A stretch of 64,000 nt of DNA from Paenibacillus sp. PL91. Lineage in GTDB: Bacteria > Bacillota > Bacilli > Paenibacillales > Paenibacillaceae. The translations under genes and the position numbers were made by a program. Location of the stretch: assembly GCF_012935325.2 (NCBI RefSeq), contig NZ_JABBYG020000002.1:248001-312000 (forward strand). Direction: 5' to 3'. The notes under the pieces are model-generated. The model was given only the letters and a program-made list of their open reading frames with translations. It was not told the DNA's origin and did not search any database. Shown here in pieces: positions 17,595 through 26,400 of this stretch (within the stretch, counting starts at the first letter, position 1; each line of letters begins with the position of its first letter).

Positions 17595-18600
17595 TGATAT
17601 CGTCTCCTCCACCGCGGGCGATGATGATTTCTCCTGACTCTTCTAATCTGCGAATGGTAGCAACGATACGTGTTTGCGCTTCTTCCACGTCGCGTAGTCG
17701 CACTGGGCCCATGAACTCCATCTCTTCTTTGAAGGTGTCGGCCATGCGCTTCGACATATTGCGGAAAATCGCTTCCCGTACTTCTTCGCTCGCCACTTTG
17801 AGCGCAAGCTGAAGATCTGAATTTTCGATATCCCGAATGATCCGTTGAATCGAGCGGTTGTCGATATTGACAATATCCTCGAACACAAACATGCGCTTCT
17901 TGATTTCTTCTGCAAGCTCCGGATCTTGAATTTCAAGCGCGTCGAGAATGGTACGCTCTGTACCGCGATCGACACCGTTTAGAATTTGTACGATTGAATC
18001 GATACCGCCGGCATTTGTGTAATCCTGTGTAACGGTAGCGGATAGCTTTTGCTCAAGAACACGCTCTACCTGCGAGATTACTTCTGGCGAAGTACTATCC
18101 ATTAGCGCAATACGCCTTGCGACCTCTGCCTGCTTCTCTTGCGGAAGCGAGGAAAGAATATGCGAGGATTGCTCGGATTGCAAATACGACAAAACCAATG
18201 CGATCGTCTGCGAATTCTCATTTTGAATAAAATTCAAAATTTGTGTAGGCTCTGCTTTTCTGGCAAAATCGAATGGCCTTACCTGCAAGGTAGCCGTTAA
18301 CCGATTAATGACTTCAAGCGCTTTTGTTTCACCAAGTGCTTTTTCCAAAATATCTTTAGCATACGAAATACCGCCTTGCGTAATATACTCTTGAGCCATG
18401 CATATTTGATGAAACTCGCTTAGTATGGTTTCGCGGTCTAGACTATCCACTTTGCGAACGTTCGCAATTTCAAGCGTTAACTGCTCAATTTCTTCATCGC
18501 GCAAATGCTTGAATATTTGTGCCGATACTTCAGGTCCAAGCGTTATGAGCAAAATGGCTGCTTTTTGACGACCAGACAAGCCTTGCATTGATTTTGACAA
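17587..18600 (-). CDS. fliG: FliG, motor switch and torque protein
   Basis: The 337-residue C-ring protein begins with the segment GLSGRQKAAILLITLGPEVS and has the middle and C-terminal armadillo-like domains that contact FliM and the stators. Length equals the family norm of about 338. I prefer the UUG at 18600, giving SKSMQGLSGRQK; AGAGGTGG lies just upstream, and the GUG at 18609 is inside that element. FliG is mounted on the FliF ring encoded next door. Confidence 0.95.
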   Translation of the reverse strand: MSKSMQGLSGRQKAAILLITLGPEVSAQIFKHLRDEEIEQLTLEIANVRKVDSLDRETILSEFHQICMAQEYITQGGISYAKDILEKALGETKALEVINRLTATLQVRPFDFARKAEPTQILNFIQNENSQTIALVLSYLQSEQSSHILSSLPQEKQAEVARRIALMDSTSPEVISQVERVLEQKLSATVTQDYTNAGGIDSIVQILNGVDRGTERTILDALEIQDPELAEEIKKRMFVFEDIVNIDNRSIQRIIRDIENSDLQLALKVASEEVREAIFRNMSKRMADTFKEEMEFMGPVRLRDVEEAQTRIVATIRRLEESGEIIIARGGGDDIIV

Positions 18601-18611
18601 TGGAACCACCT

Positions 18612-20186
18612 CTATTCATCCACAAGCCATGTGCGAAGAAGATTAACGAACTCATCCGGTTTACGTTTGGCAAGTGTTTCAAGATTTTTACGTGCTTGAC
18701 TGTCATTATTGACACTTTCCAAATCAAGCGTAGGGTATTCAACTTTTGCAGGAGCAGCCAGTTCAATTTCTTCTTCAGCCACTTTTTTGCGTCTGCGGGC
18801 AGCAATTACATATATTAATCCGCCGATTACTGCGAGAGCAGCGACACCAATACCGATTAGCCATGGCATTGACAGTACACTTGCTTGGTTATCCGTGCTG
18901 CTTCCAGAGAATGTTCTCGCTATCAATGCAACCTTTTTGGCCATTAATGCGTCATCATTCACATCTTGACCGGAATCAGCGAGCTGTGCTCTCACCAAAG
19001 CTGTCAAATAAGTCATAATAGCTGTTCTGCTAGCTTCATCATTCATTTCTGCTTGCTCAATACCGATACTAATAGAGAGGTCTTTGAGAACGAACGGTCC
19101 TGAAACGATATTATTGTTTATTCGAGTTACTTCATAATTCCGGATCTGCGAGTTTGATTCCGAAGACCCTTGCCCAGCTGATGAATCTGTATATCCTGGT
19201 ACATCAGTCTCTCCAGTACCCGCAACACCGCCAGCCTCACCAGCGCCTCCCGTTGAAGTACTGCTATCAATTTGTTCGCTAATGATTATTCCGTTATTGT
19301 TATTGTTATCTAACGGCTTCACAACTGATTCCTGCGATGTCTTCTTGTCGAAGTTCATGCTGCTAGAAATTTGAATAACTAGATTATCTGCTCCAACGAT
19401 TGGTCCAAGAAATTGCTGAATGTTTTTCTTAAGCTCTGTTTCATATTTCCGTTGAATGCTGAATTGGGATTCTACAGCATCTGTACTATTAGCTAAACCG
19501 CCATCCACTTCGGAATATGTAAGTTCTCCTTGCGGGCTAGAAATCGTAATGTCCTTAATAGCTAAATCAGGGACTGCCGTTTTCACAAGGTTATAATAAC
19601 CGTCTATTTCTTTTTGACTAGGTCGATAGCCCGACATGAATTTCATCATGATAGAAGCTGAAGCTTGCTCTGCGTCCTCTGCTGATAGAAACACGCTCTC
19701 TTCTGGTAAGTTAATAAGAACCTTAGAGCCGTCTACTCCCTGCATCGCATTAAGCAATTGCTGAATTTCGCCATTCAACGCATTCAAATATTTAACATTG
19801 AACTCATTTTCTGTCGTTCCAAACTGGCTGGAGCTTGTATTGAAAGCTTCAAATCCAATGGACCCGTTCTGAACCAGACCTTGTGAACCTACGTCTACCT
19901 TTATTCGCGATGCCTCCGTGCTGGGAACCGAAATGCTTTTCCCATTGTCGCTAAGCTGATATGGAATTCCGCTTCCGTCTAAGTAAGTCATTATGGCAGC
20001 TGCATCGGTTGTGTCTAAATTTTGAAAAGCAATCTCGTATTCCGTTCTCGTAAATACGATTGTCAACAAAATAATTGTCAACAATATTCCACTAATGGAT
20101 GCCCCCAACCATATTTTTTGTTTTCTGCCCATTTGGCCCCAAAATTGAGTAAGCCTGCCTCTAAATTGGGCGATTCTCTCGTTCAC
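18612..20186 (-). CDS. fliF: FliF, MS-ring protein
   Basis: The 524-residue protein has two membrane helices, at about residues 25-45 (SISGILLTIILLTIVF) and 445-465, flanking a large external region with ring-building motifs. A C-terminal cytoplasmic tail binds FliG. The MS ring is the scaffold around which the rod, export gate and C-ring assemble. A GUG start follows GAGGTG. A Gly/Ser/Ala-rich segment near residue 310-350 is typical of the variable loop. Confidence 0.95.
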   Translation of the reverse strand: MNERIAQFRGRLTQFWGQMGRKQKIWLGASISGILLTIILLTIVFTRTEYEIAFQNLDTTDAAAIMTYLDGSGIPYQLSDNGKSISVPSTEASRIKVDVGSQGLVQNGSIGFEAFNTSSSQFGTTENEFNVKYLNALNGEIQQLLNAMQGVDGSKVLINLPEESVFLSAEDAEQASASIMMKFMSGYRPSQKEIDGYYNLVKTAVPDLAIKDITISSPQGELTYSEVDGGLANSTDAVESQFSIQRKYETELKKNIQQFLGPIVGADNLVIQISSSMNFDKKTSQESVVKPLDNNNNNGIIISEQIDSSTSTGGAGEAGGVAGTGETDVPGYTDSSAGQGSSESNSQIRNYEVTRINNNIVSGPFVLKDLSISIGIEQAEMNDEASRTAIMTYLTALVRAQLADSGQDVNDDALMAKKVALIARTFSGSSTDNQASVLSMPWLIGIGVAALAVIGGLIYVIAARRRKKVAEEEIELAAPAKVEYPTLDLESVNNDSQARKNLETLAKRKPDEFVNLLRTWLVDE

Positions 20187-20229
20187 ATTGTCACCTCACC
20201 CAAATACTTATGCTAGGTCAAAAGTTGGA

Positions 20230-20538
20230 TTAAATTTGCATCCGCATCATTTCTTGATAAGCCTCGACTACTTTGTTGCGGATTTGTGAGGTAAGCTGCA
20301 AGCTCAACTGCGATTGCTCGGAAGCAATCAGAACCTTCGTAACATCCACTTGACCCATCAAATATTTGTCATTGAGCTTATGAACGCCTTGCTCTTGGTT
20401 GCTTACGTTATCAATTGCTGTTTGCAAAAACTGTCCAAATGATTGTGTTAATTGCGCCGGAGTCGCTTCTTGAACCGATTTAGCTTCAATGAGTTTGGTT
20501 GGCTGAACCGGACCGAGCGACATCGATTGAATCATCAT
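20230..20538 (-). CDS. fliE: FliE, MS ring-rod junction protein
   Basis: The small protein of 102 residues has the FliE C-terminal region QVDVTKVLIASEQSQLSLQL and ends VVEAYQEMMRMQI. It joins the MS ring to the rod and is the first export substrate. It lies between flgC and fliF, its usual site. Two consecutive ATG codons (20538, 20535) are possible starts, both with AGGA upstream. Confidence 0.93.
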   Translation of the reverse strand: MMIQSMSLGPVQPTKLIEAKSVQEATPAQLTQSFGQFLQTAIDNVSNQEQGVHKLNDKYLMGQVDVTKVLIASEQSQLSLQLTSQIRNKVVEAYQEMMRMQI

Positions 20539-20574
20539 TATTCCTCCATTACTTTAAATGATGTTTACTCCTAC

Positions 20575-21024
20575 TTATTTCCCTATTTCAAGCGCCTTTA
20601 CGAACATGGATTTGGTTGCATTCAGAGCTGTTACGTTCGCCTCATAGGAACGTGTCGCCGCAATCATATCAACCATTTCCTTCGTAACATCCACATTAGG
20701 CATATTTACATAGCCATTCGCATCCGCATCAGGATGCGTCGGGTTATAAATCAGCTTATTCGGTGATTGATCTTCTTTAATTCTCGAAACCTTAACGCCC
20801 TGCGCAGCTGAATTACCGCTTAATTGCTGGGAGAGCACGCTTGAAAACGACTGCTGCATAGGCTCCATTACGACCATTTTTCGCTTGTAGGGCTGAAATT
20901 GTCCGTTTACGAAACTGCCGCGTGTCGTTTCTGCATTTGCGATATTTGATGAAATTACATCCATCCTAAGTCGCTGTGCCGATAAGGCGGAAGCACTAAT
21001 ATCAAATCCTGTTGACAACTTCAC
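20575..21024 (-). CDS. flgC: FlgC, proximal rod protein
   Basis: The 149-residue rod protein has the signature ISASALSAQRLRMDVISSN and ends with VEMVDMIAATRSYEANVTAL-like residues (read here as KEMVDMIAATRSYEANVTAL). Start is GUG 21024, two bases after the flgB stop; an in-frame UUG at 21018 has an AAGG element at better spacing and is an alternative. It assembles with FlgB into the proximal rod. Confidence 0.93.
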   Translation of the reverse strand: MKLSTGFDISASALSAQRLRMDVISSNIANAETTRGSFVNGQFQPYKRKMVVMEPMQQSFSSVLSQQLSGNSAAQGVKVSRIKEDQSPNKLIYNPTHPDADANGYVNMPNVDVTKEMVDMIAATRSYEANVTALNATKSMFVKALEIGK

Positions 21025-21026
21025 CC

Positions 21027-21440
21027 TTAGACTCTCCCTTCAATCGCTGTGCGCATCATTCTCACGTCATGATTAATTTGTTGGATATAAAAGTTATAGC
21101 TTAATTGATTTTTTGCTAGCAAAGACATTTCACGGTCGATATCAACATTATTTTCATTGTTGTTCATCGAAGTTGTTTCATCGGTAATAAGTTTGGGTAT
21201 AGGTAGATTAGAAGACCCTGATCCGATCGGAATATGCTTTTGATTTGTTCGTTTGCCGATCAATTGCCCTTCCGGATTTCCCATCGATTGTTCTAATAAT
21301 TCCTCAAACAAAACCTCAGACCGTTTGAAATGCGGCGTATCACCGTTGGCCACATTGTTAGAAATGACGCGCTGACGCATTTCAGCTGCTTGAAGCGCAC
21401 CTTCCATTCTTCCAAATGCTGCGCCATTCAACAAATTCAC
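21027..21440 (-). CDS. flgB: FlgB, proximal rod protein
   Basis: The 137-residue protein carries the rod motif AEMRQRVISNNVANGDTPHF. It is the first gene of the long flagellar operon, so its upstream region (21441-21600) should hold the promoter. The start is GUG with GGTG 7 to 9 bases upstream. Its length matches the family. Confidence 0.93.
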   Translation of the reverse strand: MNLLNGAAFGRMEGALQAAEMRQRVISNNVANGDTPHFKRSEVLFEELLEQSMGNPEGQLIGKRTNQKHIPIGSGSSNLPIPKLITDETTSMNNNENNVDIDREMSLLAKNQLSYNFYIQQINHDVRMMRTAIEGRV

Positions 21441-21536
21441 GTAGTTTCACCACTTTCACATAGAAGATCTTCATAACGTATTCAACAGATTAATCCTCAA
21501 TCCTTCTTTGTTCGACAGTAAAAATTAAAAAAATGA

Positions 21537-21548
21537 GACACAAGTGTC
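21537..21548. repeat. short inverted repeat upstream of flgB
   Basis: GACAC and GTGTC flank two bases, and the right arm is shared with a second small repeat (GTCG/CGAC, 21545-21560). It lies in the only intergenic region that can hold the fla/che operon promoter. It could be an operator; I found no convincing sigma-A or sigma-D promoter to fix its position relative to transcription. Confidence 0.35.
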
Positions 21549-21600
21549 GATTTTTGCCGACATGATAATATTCAACAATTTCCTAAATTATTACAATAAG

Positions 21601-21632
21601 AAAAAAGCCCTATCTTTGCAATAAGATAGGGC
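21601..21632 (-). terminator. intrinsic terminator after codY
   Basis: A 10-bp perfect stem (GCCCTATCTT/AAGATAGGGC, arms 21607-21616 and 21623-21632) with a 6-base loop is followed on the minus strand by six T residues. It ends the hslV-hslU-codY transcript about 25 bases after the codY stop and insulates it from the flagellar operon. Confidence 0.92.
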
Positions 21633-21656
21633 AAATGTGGGTTTAACGTCCTATAA

Positions 21657-22427
21657 TCAGGACTTAATTTTGTCCAATTCCTGTAAAAGCTGGTGATTTA
21701 AGATTTTAATGTATGTGCCTTTCATCCCTAATGATCTAGTTTCGATTACTCCGGCACTTTCCAGCTTACGCAGCGCGTTTACAATAACTGAACGTGTGAT
21801 GCCTACTCTGTCCGCAATTTTGGATGCGACAAGCAGGCCTTCCTTGCCATCCAGCTCCTCAAAAATATGCTCCACTGCTTCGAGCTCACTAAACGACAAA
21901 GATCCGACCGCTACGGCAACGACAGCACGGCTGCGAACCTCCTGCTCAATTTCCTCTGTCCGCTCGCGCAAAATCTCCATGCCTACAATCGTAGATCCAT
22001 ATTCAGCCAAAATAAGATCATCATCATCGAATGTGCCCGACAACCGGGTCAGCACCAAAGTTCCTAGACGATCTCCCCCGCCGATGATCGGCACGACCGT
22101 CATAATTTCTTGATCGCCTAACCTAGGGAAAGTTTCATAAATGCCAGGATCAGGCTTAACATTTGTCATCGACTCTTGCATATCAAGAAAACGGACATTG
22201 CTCTCCTGAGGAAAACGAAGCTCATCTGCCGATAACGTTCGCATAAAATCATGATCATACGCATCAACAGCAGAACAGCCAAGTATTTTCCCTCTGCGAC
22301 TAACGACAAACACATTCGTCTGAATCGTTGTGCAAAGCACTTCCGCCATTTCCCTGAAGCTGAGCGCCTTGCCGGCCGCACGCTGCAGCAAACGGTTTAG
22401 CGTTCTTGTCTTTGTTAGTAAAGTCAT
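21657..22427 (-). CDS. codY: CodY, GTP/branched-chain amino acid-responsive regulator
   Basis: The 256-residue protein has an N-terminal GAF domain, a linker helix, and a C-terminal winged helix-turn-helix ([20 protein letters not shown]) nearly identical to B. subtilis CodY. CodY represses stationary-phase and nutrient-stress genes when GTP and branched-chain amino acids are abundant; in B. subtilis it also acts on the neighbouring fla/che operon. The ATG at 22427 is 7 bases after GGAGG and gives the family start (TLLTKTR). It follows hslU as in Bacillus. Confidence 0.97.
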   Translation of the reverse strand: MTLLTKTRTLNRLLQRAAGKALSFREMAEVLCTTIQTNVFVVSRRGKILGCSAVDAYDHDFMRTLSADELRFPQESNVRFLDMQESMTNVKPDPGIYETFPRLGDQEIMTVVPIIGGGDRLGTLVLTRLSGTFDDDDLILAEYGSTIVGMEILRERTEEIEQEVRSRAVVAVAVGSLSFSELEAVEHIFEELDGKEGLLVASKIADRVGITRSVIVNALRKLESAGVIETRSLGMKGTYIKILNHQLLQELDKIKS

Positions 22428-22454
22428 TCTATTGCCTCCCAAAACTCATAACAA

Positions 22455-23855
22455 CTACAGTATATATTGACTCAAATCGCGGTTTTGTGCAATGCTTCCC
22501 AGCTTTTCCCGTACATATTCCGGAGTAATCGTCATTTTCTCGAGTGACAGCTCGGGCGCTTCGAACGAAAGATCCTCCAGCAGCTTCTCCAAAATGGTAT
22601 GCAGACGCCGTGCACCAATATTTTCGGTATTCCGGTTTACGTCTGCGGCAATGGATGCCAGCTCATGAATCGCTTCATCCGAAAACTCGATTTGGATGCC
22701 CTCAGTCTCTAGCAAGGCTGCATATTGCTTTGTTAAAGCATTTTTAGGCTCCTTCAATATGCTTACAAAATCATCCAGGCTAAGACTCGTCAGCTCGACC
22801 CGAATTGGGAAACGCCCCTGAAGCTCAGGAATCAGATCGGACGGTTTTGCGACATGGAATGCGCCTGCAGCAATAAATAGCACATAATCGGTTTTGACGG
22901 GGCCATACTTGGTCATGACCGTTGAACCCTCTACAATTGGCAAAATATCTCTTTGAACGCCTTCTCTAGAAACATCCGGGCCTGAACCGCGTGAAGGGCT
23001 GGCGATCTTATCAATCTCATCTATGAAAATAATGCCGGATTGCTCAGCTCGTGTTATCGATTCCGATATGACATCATCCATATCGATCAGCTTATTTGCT
23101 TCCTCTTGGGTCAACACCTTGCGCGCTTCCTTGACAGGCAGCTTGCGTTTCTTAGGCTTCTTCGGCATCAGCTGGCCGAACAGCTCCTGCATATTCATGC
23201 CCATGCCTTCAGGTCCCTGACCAGATAGCATATCCATCATATTAGGCGAGGAATCCTCTACCTCAATTTCAATCACATCATTTTCAAGCTTGCCTGCAGC
23301 CAGCTGTTCCTTGATCTGCGAGCGTTTTTGATAAAGCTCATTTTCTACCTCAGGCGCTTCCTTCGGCTCATCCGCTTGCTGTTGATTGCCAAAGAGCATC
23401 TCGAATGGATTTTTTGAGGACTTGGCCTTTGTGGAAGATGGCGCCAGCAAAGTAACGATCCGCTCGTTAGCGAGCTTTTCGGCGCGATCTTTTACCTTTT
23501 CGGTTTTTTCGGTTTTCACCATACGAATCGCCGTTTCGATGAGGTCGCGGACCATCGATTCAACATCGCGGCCGACATAGCCTACTTCCGTAAATTTTGT
23601 CGCCTCAAGCTTTACAAAAGGGGCTTTGACCAGCTTCGCCAAACGCCTAGCTATTTCCGTTTTACCGACTCCGGTTGGTCCAATCATCAAAATATTTTTC
23701 GGAACGATTTCATCGCGCAGCGTTTCATCGAGCAAACTTCTACGGTAACGATTGCGAAGCGCAATGGCTACTGAACGTTTAGCCGGCTTTTGTCCAACGA
23801 TATACTTATCAAGCTCCGCTACGATCTGACGCGGCGTCAGTGCATCATTTCCCAT
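22455..23855 (-). CDS. hslU: HslU (ClpY), ATPase subunit of the HslUV protease
   Basis: The 466-residue AAA+ unfoldase has Walker [14 protein letters not shown] near residue 57, Walker [13 protein letters not shown], an inserted I domain at about residues 110-240, and the C-terminal tail ending DLSQYIL that docks into HslV. It unfolds substrates for HslV in an ATP-dependent way. GGAGGG lies 8 bases before the ATG. Length fits ClpY (467). Confidence 0.96.
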   Translation of the reverse strand: MGNDALTPRQIVAELDKYIVGQKPAKRSVAIALRNRYRRSLLDETLRDEIVPKNILMIGPTGVGKTEIARRLAKLVKAPFVKLEATKFTEVGYVGRDVESMVRDLIETAIRMVKTEKTEKVKDRAEKLANERIVTLLAPSSTKAKSSKNPFEMLFGNQQQADEPKEAPEVENELYQKRSQIKEQLAAGKLENDVIEIEVEDSSPNMMDMLSGQGPEGMGMNMQELFGQLMPKKPKKRKLPVKEARKVLTQEEANKLIDMDDVISESITRAEQSGIIFIDEIDKIASPSRGSGPDVSREGVQRDILPIVEGSTVMTKYGPVKTDYVLFIAAGAFHVAKPSDLIPELQGRFPIRVELTSLSLDDFVSILKEPKNALTKQYAALLETEGIQIEFSDEAIHELASIAADVNRNTENIGARRLHTILEKLLEDLSFEAPELSLEKMTITPEYVREKLGSIAQNRDLSQYIL

Positions 23856-23931
23856 TATAAAATCCCTCCGATATCTATTCTTCGCTATGGCATTCCGAAG
23901 CTTATCCGTCTATTCCAAACAGCATTATGAT

Positions 23932-24477
23932 TTATACGATTTCTTCTACGATAATATTATTATTCGTGAAAACGCAAATTTCAGAAGCGATCTCAAGCGA
24001 CGAACGCGCGATATCCTTTGCTTCCATCTGGGGGGCATGGCGCTTGAGCGCTCTAGCCGCCGATAAAGCAAAGCTGCCGCCTGAGCCAATCGCTAAAAGT
24101 CCATCATCCGGCTCGATAATCTCGCCATTGCCCGAAATTAGCAGCAAACCGGTTTTGTCCATCACCAGCATCATAGCTTCCAGCCTGCGCAGCACGCGAT
24201 CCGAGCGCCATTCCTTCGCAAGCTCAACAGCCGAACGCTGCAAATTGCCATGATGCTCCTCCAGCTTCGCCTCAAACTTCTCGAACAAAGTGATAGCGTC
24301 TGCAACCGAGCCTGCAAATCCTGCGACAACTTGGCCACGGTATAGCCTTCTCACTTTTTTTGCTGAATTTTTCATGACCATGCTGTTCCCGAAAGTTACC
24401 TGTCCGTCTCCGGCAATCGCGCCCTTCCCTTCATGACGAACTGCACAAATAGTCGTTGCGTGAAATTGCATTTCCAT
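23932..24477 (-). CDS. hslV: HslV (ClpQ), peptidase subunit of the HslUV protease
   Basis: The 181-residue N-terminal-nucleophile peptidase has [20 protein letters not shown] at its N-terminus, the [10 protein letters not shown] motif and the [14 protein letters not shown] motif. The residues before TTI form a short extension; B. subtilis ClpQ (MSSFHATTI) has serines there, this protein has none, so Thr is the likely nucleophile. It precedes hslU by 76 bases. Two starts are possible (ATG 24477 or 24471); GGAGG fits the first. Confidence 0.95.
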   Translation of the reverse strand: MEMQFHATTICAVRHEGKGAIAGDGQVTFGNSMVMKNSAKKVRRLYRGQVVAGFAGSVADAITLFEKFEAKLEEHHGNLQRSAVELAKEWRSDRVLRRLEAMMLVMDKTGLLLISGNGEIIEPDDGLLAIGSGGSFALSAARALKRHAPQMEAKDIARSSLEIASEICVFTNNNIIVEEIV

Positions 24478-24537
24478 TGCGTTGCCTCCTCAAGGTTCCA
24501 TATTGAAAATAGAATGCCATGCCATCATTACGAAATA

Positions 24538-25857
24538 CTATTGCAAATGTTCCCGTTTAAATTGCTCAATGCCTTCTAGAGCCCGATTTGCAATCATTTC
24601 GTTCTTTTCTTTCTTGCTGCGAATCTTCTTCTCAAGCGGCGGGAACAAGCCAAAGTTAGCATTCATCGGCTGAAAATGCTTAAAATCTGCAGTCGTAATG
24701 TAGTTAGCCATACTTCCAAGCGTTGTATGCTCAGGCAGCACTACCGGCTCAAGGCCACGCGCTAGCTTAGCAGCATTAATGCCGGCGATTAATCCAGATG
24801 CCGCCGATTCCACATAACCTTCAACTCCAGTCATCTGACCAGCAAAGAAAAGGGTGTCGCGATTGTTAAGCTGGTAGGTCGGCTTAAGCAGACGCGGCGA
24901 ATTGATAAATGTATTGCGGTGCATCACACCGAACCGTACAAACTCCGCGTTCTCAAGGCCAGGAATTAGCGAGAACACGCGCTTCTGCTCGCCCCACTTC
25001 AGGTGAGTTTGGAAGCCGACCAAATTATATAAAGTGCCAGCGGCGTTGTCTTGGCGAAGCTGAATAACCGCATGCGGCAGCGTGCCTGTATGCGGATTAA
25101 CTAAGCCTACCGGCTTCATTGGTCCGAACAGAACCGTTTGCTTGCCTCTGCTTGCCATAACCTCGATTGGCATACAGCCTTCAAAGTAAACTTCCTTTTC
25201 AAAATCTTTAACTTCAGCTTTCTCAGCCGTCGTCAGCGCCTCATGAAAAATTTCAAATTCCTCTTCTGTCATCGGACAGTTCAAATAGGCTGCTTCCCCT
25301 TTGTCGTATCTGGAAGCCAAATAAACTTTATTCATATCGATTGAATCTTTTTCTACGATCGGAGCGGCGGCATCATAGAAATAAAAGTACTCCTCGCCAA
25401 GCAGCTCTTGAATTTGGGAGGATAAGCCCGGTGCCGTTAACGGGCCAGTTGCAATGACGACGATACCATCAGTTGGAATCTCCGTAACTTCCTCATTGCG
25501 AATCTCAACTAATGGATGCTCATGCAGCCTGCGCGTTACTTCACCCGAGAATCCGTCGCGGTCAACGGCAAGCGCTCCGCCTGCCGGCACAGCATGCAAG
25601 TCGGCGCAGCTTAAAATAAGCGAGTCCAGCTGGCGCATTTCTTCCTTAAGGACGCCTACAGCATTGGTAAGTCCATTTGCTCTTAGGCTGTTGCTGCAGA
25701 CAAGCTCAGCAAATTGATTGGTATGATGGGCAGGCGTTTTCGTGACAGGGCGCATTTCGTATAAAACGACGGGCACTCCCTGCGATGCGATTTGCCAAGC
25801 GGCCTCGCTTCCTGCTAGTCCAGCTCCGATGACGGTTACTTTTTGTGGTTGTGACAA
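24538..25857 (-). CDS. trmFO: TrmFO, folate/FAD-dependent tRNA (uracil-54) methyltransferase
   Basis: The 439-residue flavoprotein has the FAD motif [16 protein letters not shown] at the N-terminus, the catalytic-type Cys in [13 protein letters not shown] and the second Cys in [15 protein letters not shown]. It makes 5-methyluridine at position 54 of tRNA using methylene-tetrahydrofolate. UUG start with AAAGG about 11 bases upstream. It directly precedes hslV; in B. subtilis the recombinase gene codV lies between them and is missing here. Confidence 0.95.
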   Translation of the reverse strand: MSQPQKVTVIGAGLAGSEAAWQIASQGVPVVLYEMRPVTKTPAHHTNQFAELVCSNSLRANGLTNAVGVLKEEMRQLDSLILSCADLHAVPAGGALAVDRDGFSGEVTRRLHEHPLVEIRNEEVTEIPTDGIVVIATGPLTAPGLSSQIQELLGEEYFYFYDAAAPIVEKDSIDMNKVYLASRYDKGEAAYLNCPMTEEEFEIFHEALTTAEKAEVKDFEKEVYFEGCMPIEVMASRGKQTVLFGPMKPVGLVNPHTGTLPHAVIQLRQDNAAGTLYNLVGFQTHLKWGEQKRVFSLIPGLENAEFVRFGVMHRNTFINSPRLLKPTYQLNNRDTLFFAGQMTGVEGYVESAASGLIAGINAAKLARGLEPVVLPEHTTLGSMANYITTADFKHFQPMNANFGLFPPLEKKIRSKKEKNEMIANRALEGIEQFKREHLQ

Positions 25858-25904
25858 AATGTATTCAATCCTTTCGAAATATAATTCACATGGCTATAAC
25901 TTCG

Positions 25905-25976
25905 CTGCACTTTATTCAAAGAAACCCTCATTGTATCTGCTACTCATTTAGCTACACTGCACTTTATACAACAGAA
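25905..25976. repeat. two imperfect copies of a 20-base unit
   Basis: CTGCACTTTATTCAAAGAAA (25905-25924) and CTGCACTTTATACAACAGAA (25957-25976) match at 16 of 20 positions and start 52 bases apart. A further loosely similar stretch lies near 26020-26040. They may be decayed members of a dispersed repeat; two weak copies in AT-rich DNA can also arise by chance. Confidence 0.35.
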
Positions 25977-26236
25977 TTACTTAATTCATCTTAACTCCCA
26001 CTTTAAAAAACGGATTCCATTGCAATTATGCAACGCAGTCCATCTTACATCGTGTCATGTTAGGTTTCTGTTGTGCTTTCTGCAATGGAGAAGCCTCGCA
26101 TTACAATTTAGTCGTTTTGTATGGTCATTAAGAAGCAAAACCGTTGTCAACACGTTTCATCATTTGTTAGCTTTCTTATCGAGGCTCTAAAACCTAATCG
26201 AGCAAATAATCATATAAAGCAACATATAGACGTTGG

Positions 26237-26266
26237 TTAAACCCTCCTAAATTTAGGAGGGTTTAA
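26237..26266. repeat. perfect 30-bp palindrome
   Basis: The 30 bases read identically on both strands (half site TTAAACCCTCCTAAA). It can form a cruciform or a long RNA hairpin with a U-containing end, so it may terminate topA transcription 135 bases after the stop. The lack of any spacer and of a clear T tract makes it unlike the other terminators in this window. Confidence 0.8.
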
Positions 26267-26295
26267 TATGATTTAACTGCCCGTTTAACAACGGT

Positions 26296-26318
26296 GTCCT
26301 CCCTATTGCAGGGAGGAC
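26296..26318. repeat. 9-bp-stem hairpin downstream of topA
   Basis: GTCCTCCCT and AGGGAGGAC flank the loop ATTGC. It shares the CCTCC/GGAGG core with the palindrome 30 bases away. No T tract follows on either strand. It could be part of a tandem 3' structure for the topA messenger. Confidence 0.65.
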
Positions 26319-26400
26319 GAGTACAGCGTTATCATTCGTTTGCAGGCTGGCTAATGAGCGATACCTGTGACATGTTGTGTAAAATACCTCACATGGCTTG

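Larger units (their letters stand above)
25858..26400. other. gene-free gap between trmFO and topA
   Basis: No plausible coding frame is visible on either strand in these 543 bases. The stretch holds a pair of similar 20-base AT-rich units (25905-25924 and 25957-25976, 16 of 20 identical), a perfect 30-bp palindrome and a second hairpin. It is richer in A and T than the flanking genes. It should also contain the trmFO promoter, which I could not place. Confidence 0.6.

Noticed and set aside
21575..21600. CodY-box-like AATTTCCTAAATT upstream of flgB
   Set aside because: It is palindrome-like but two bases shorter than the CodY consensus AATTTTCNGAAAATT and in AT-rich DNA, so a chance match is likely.
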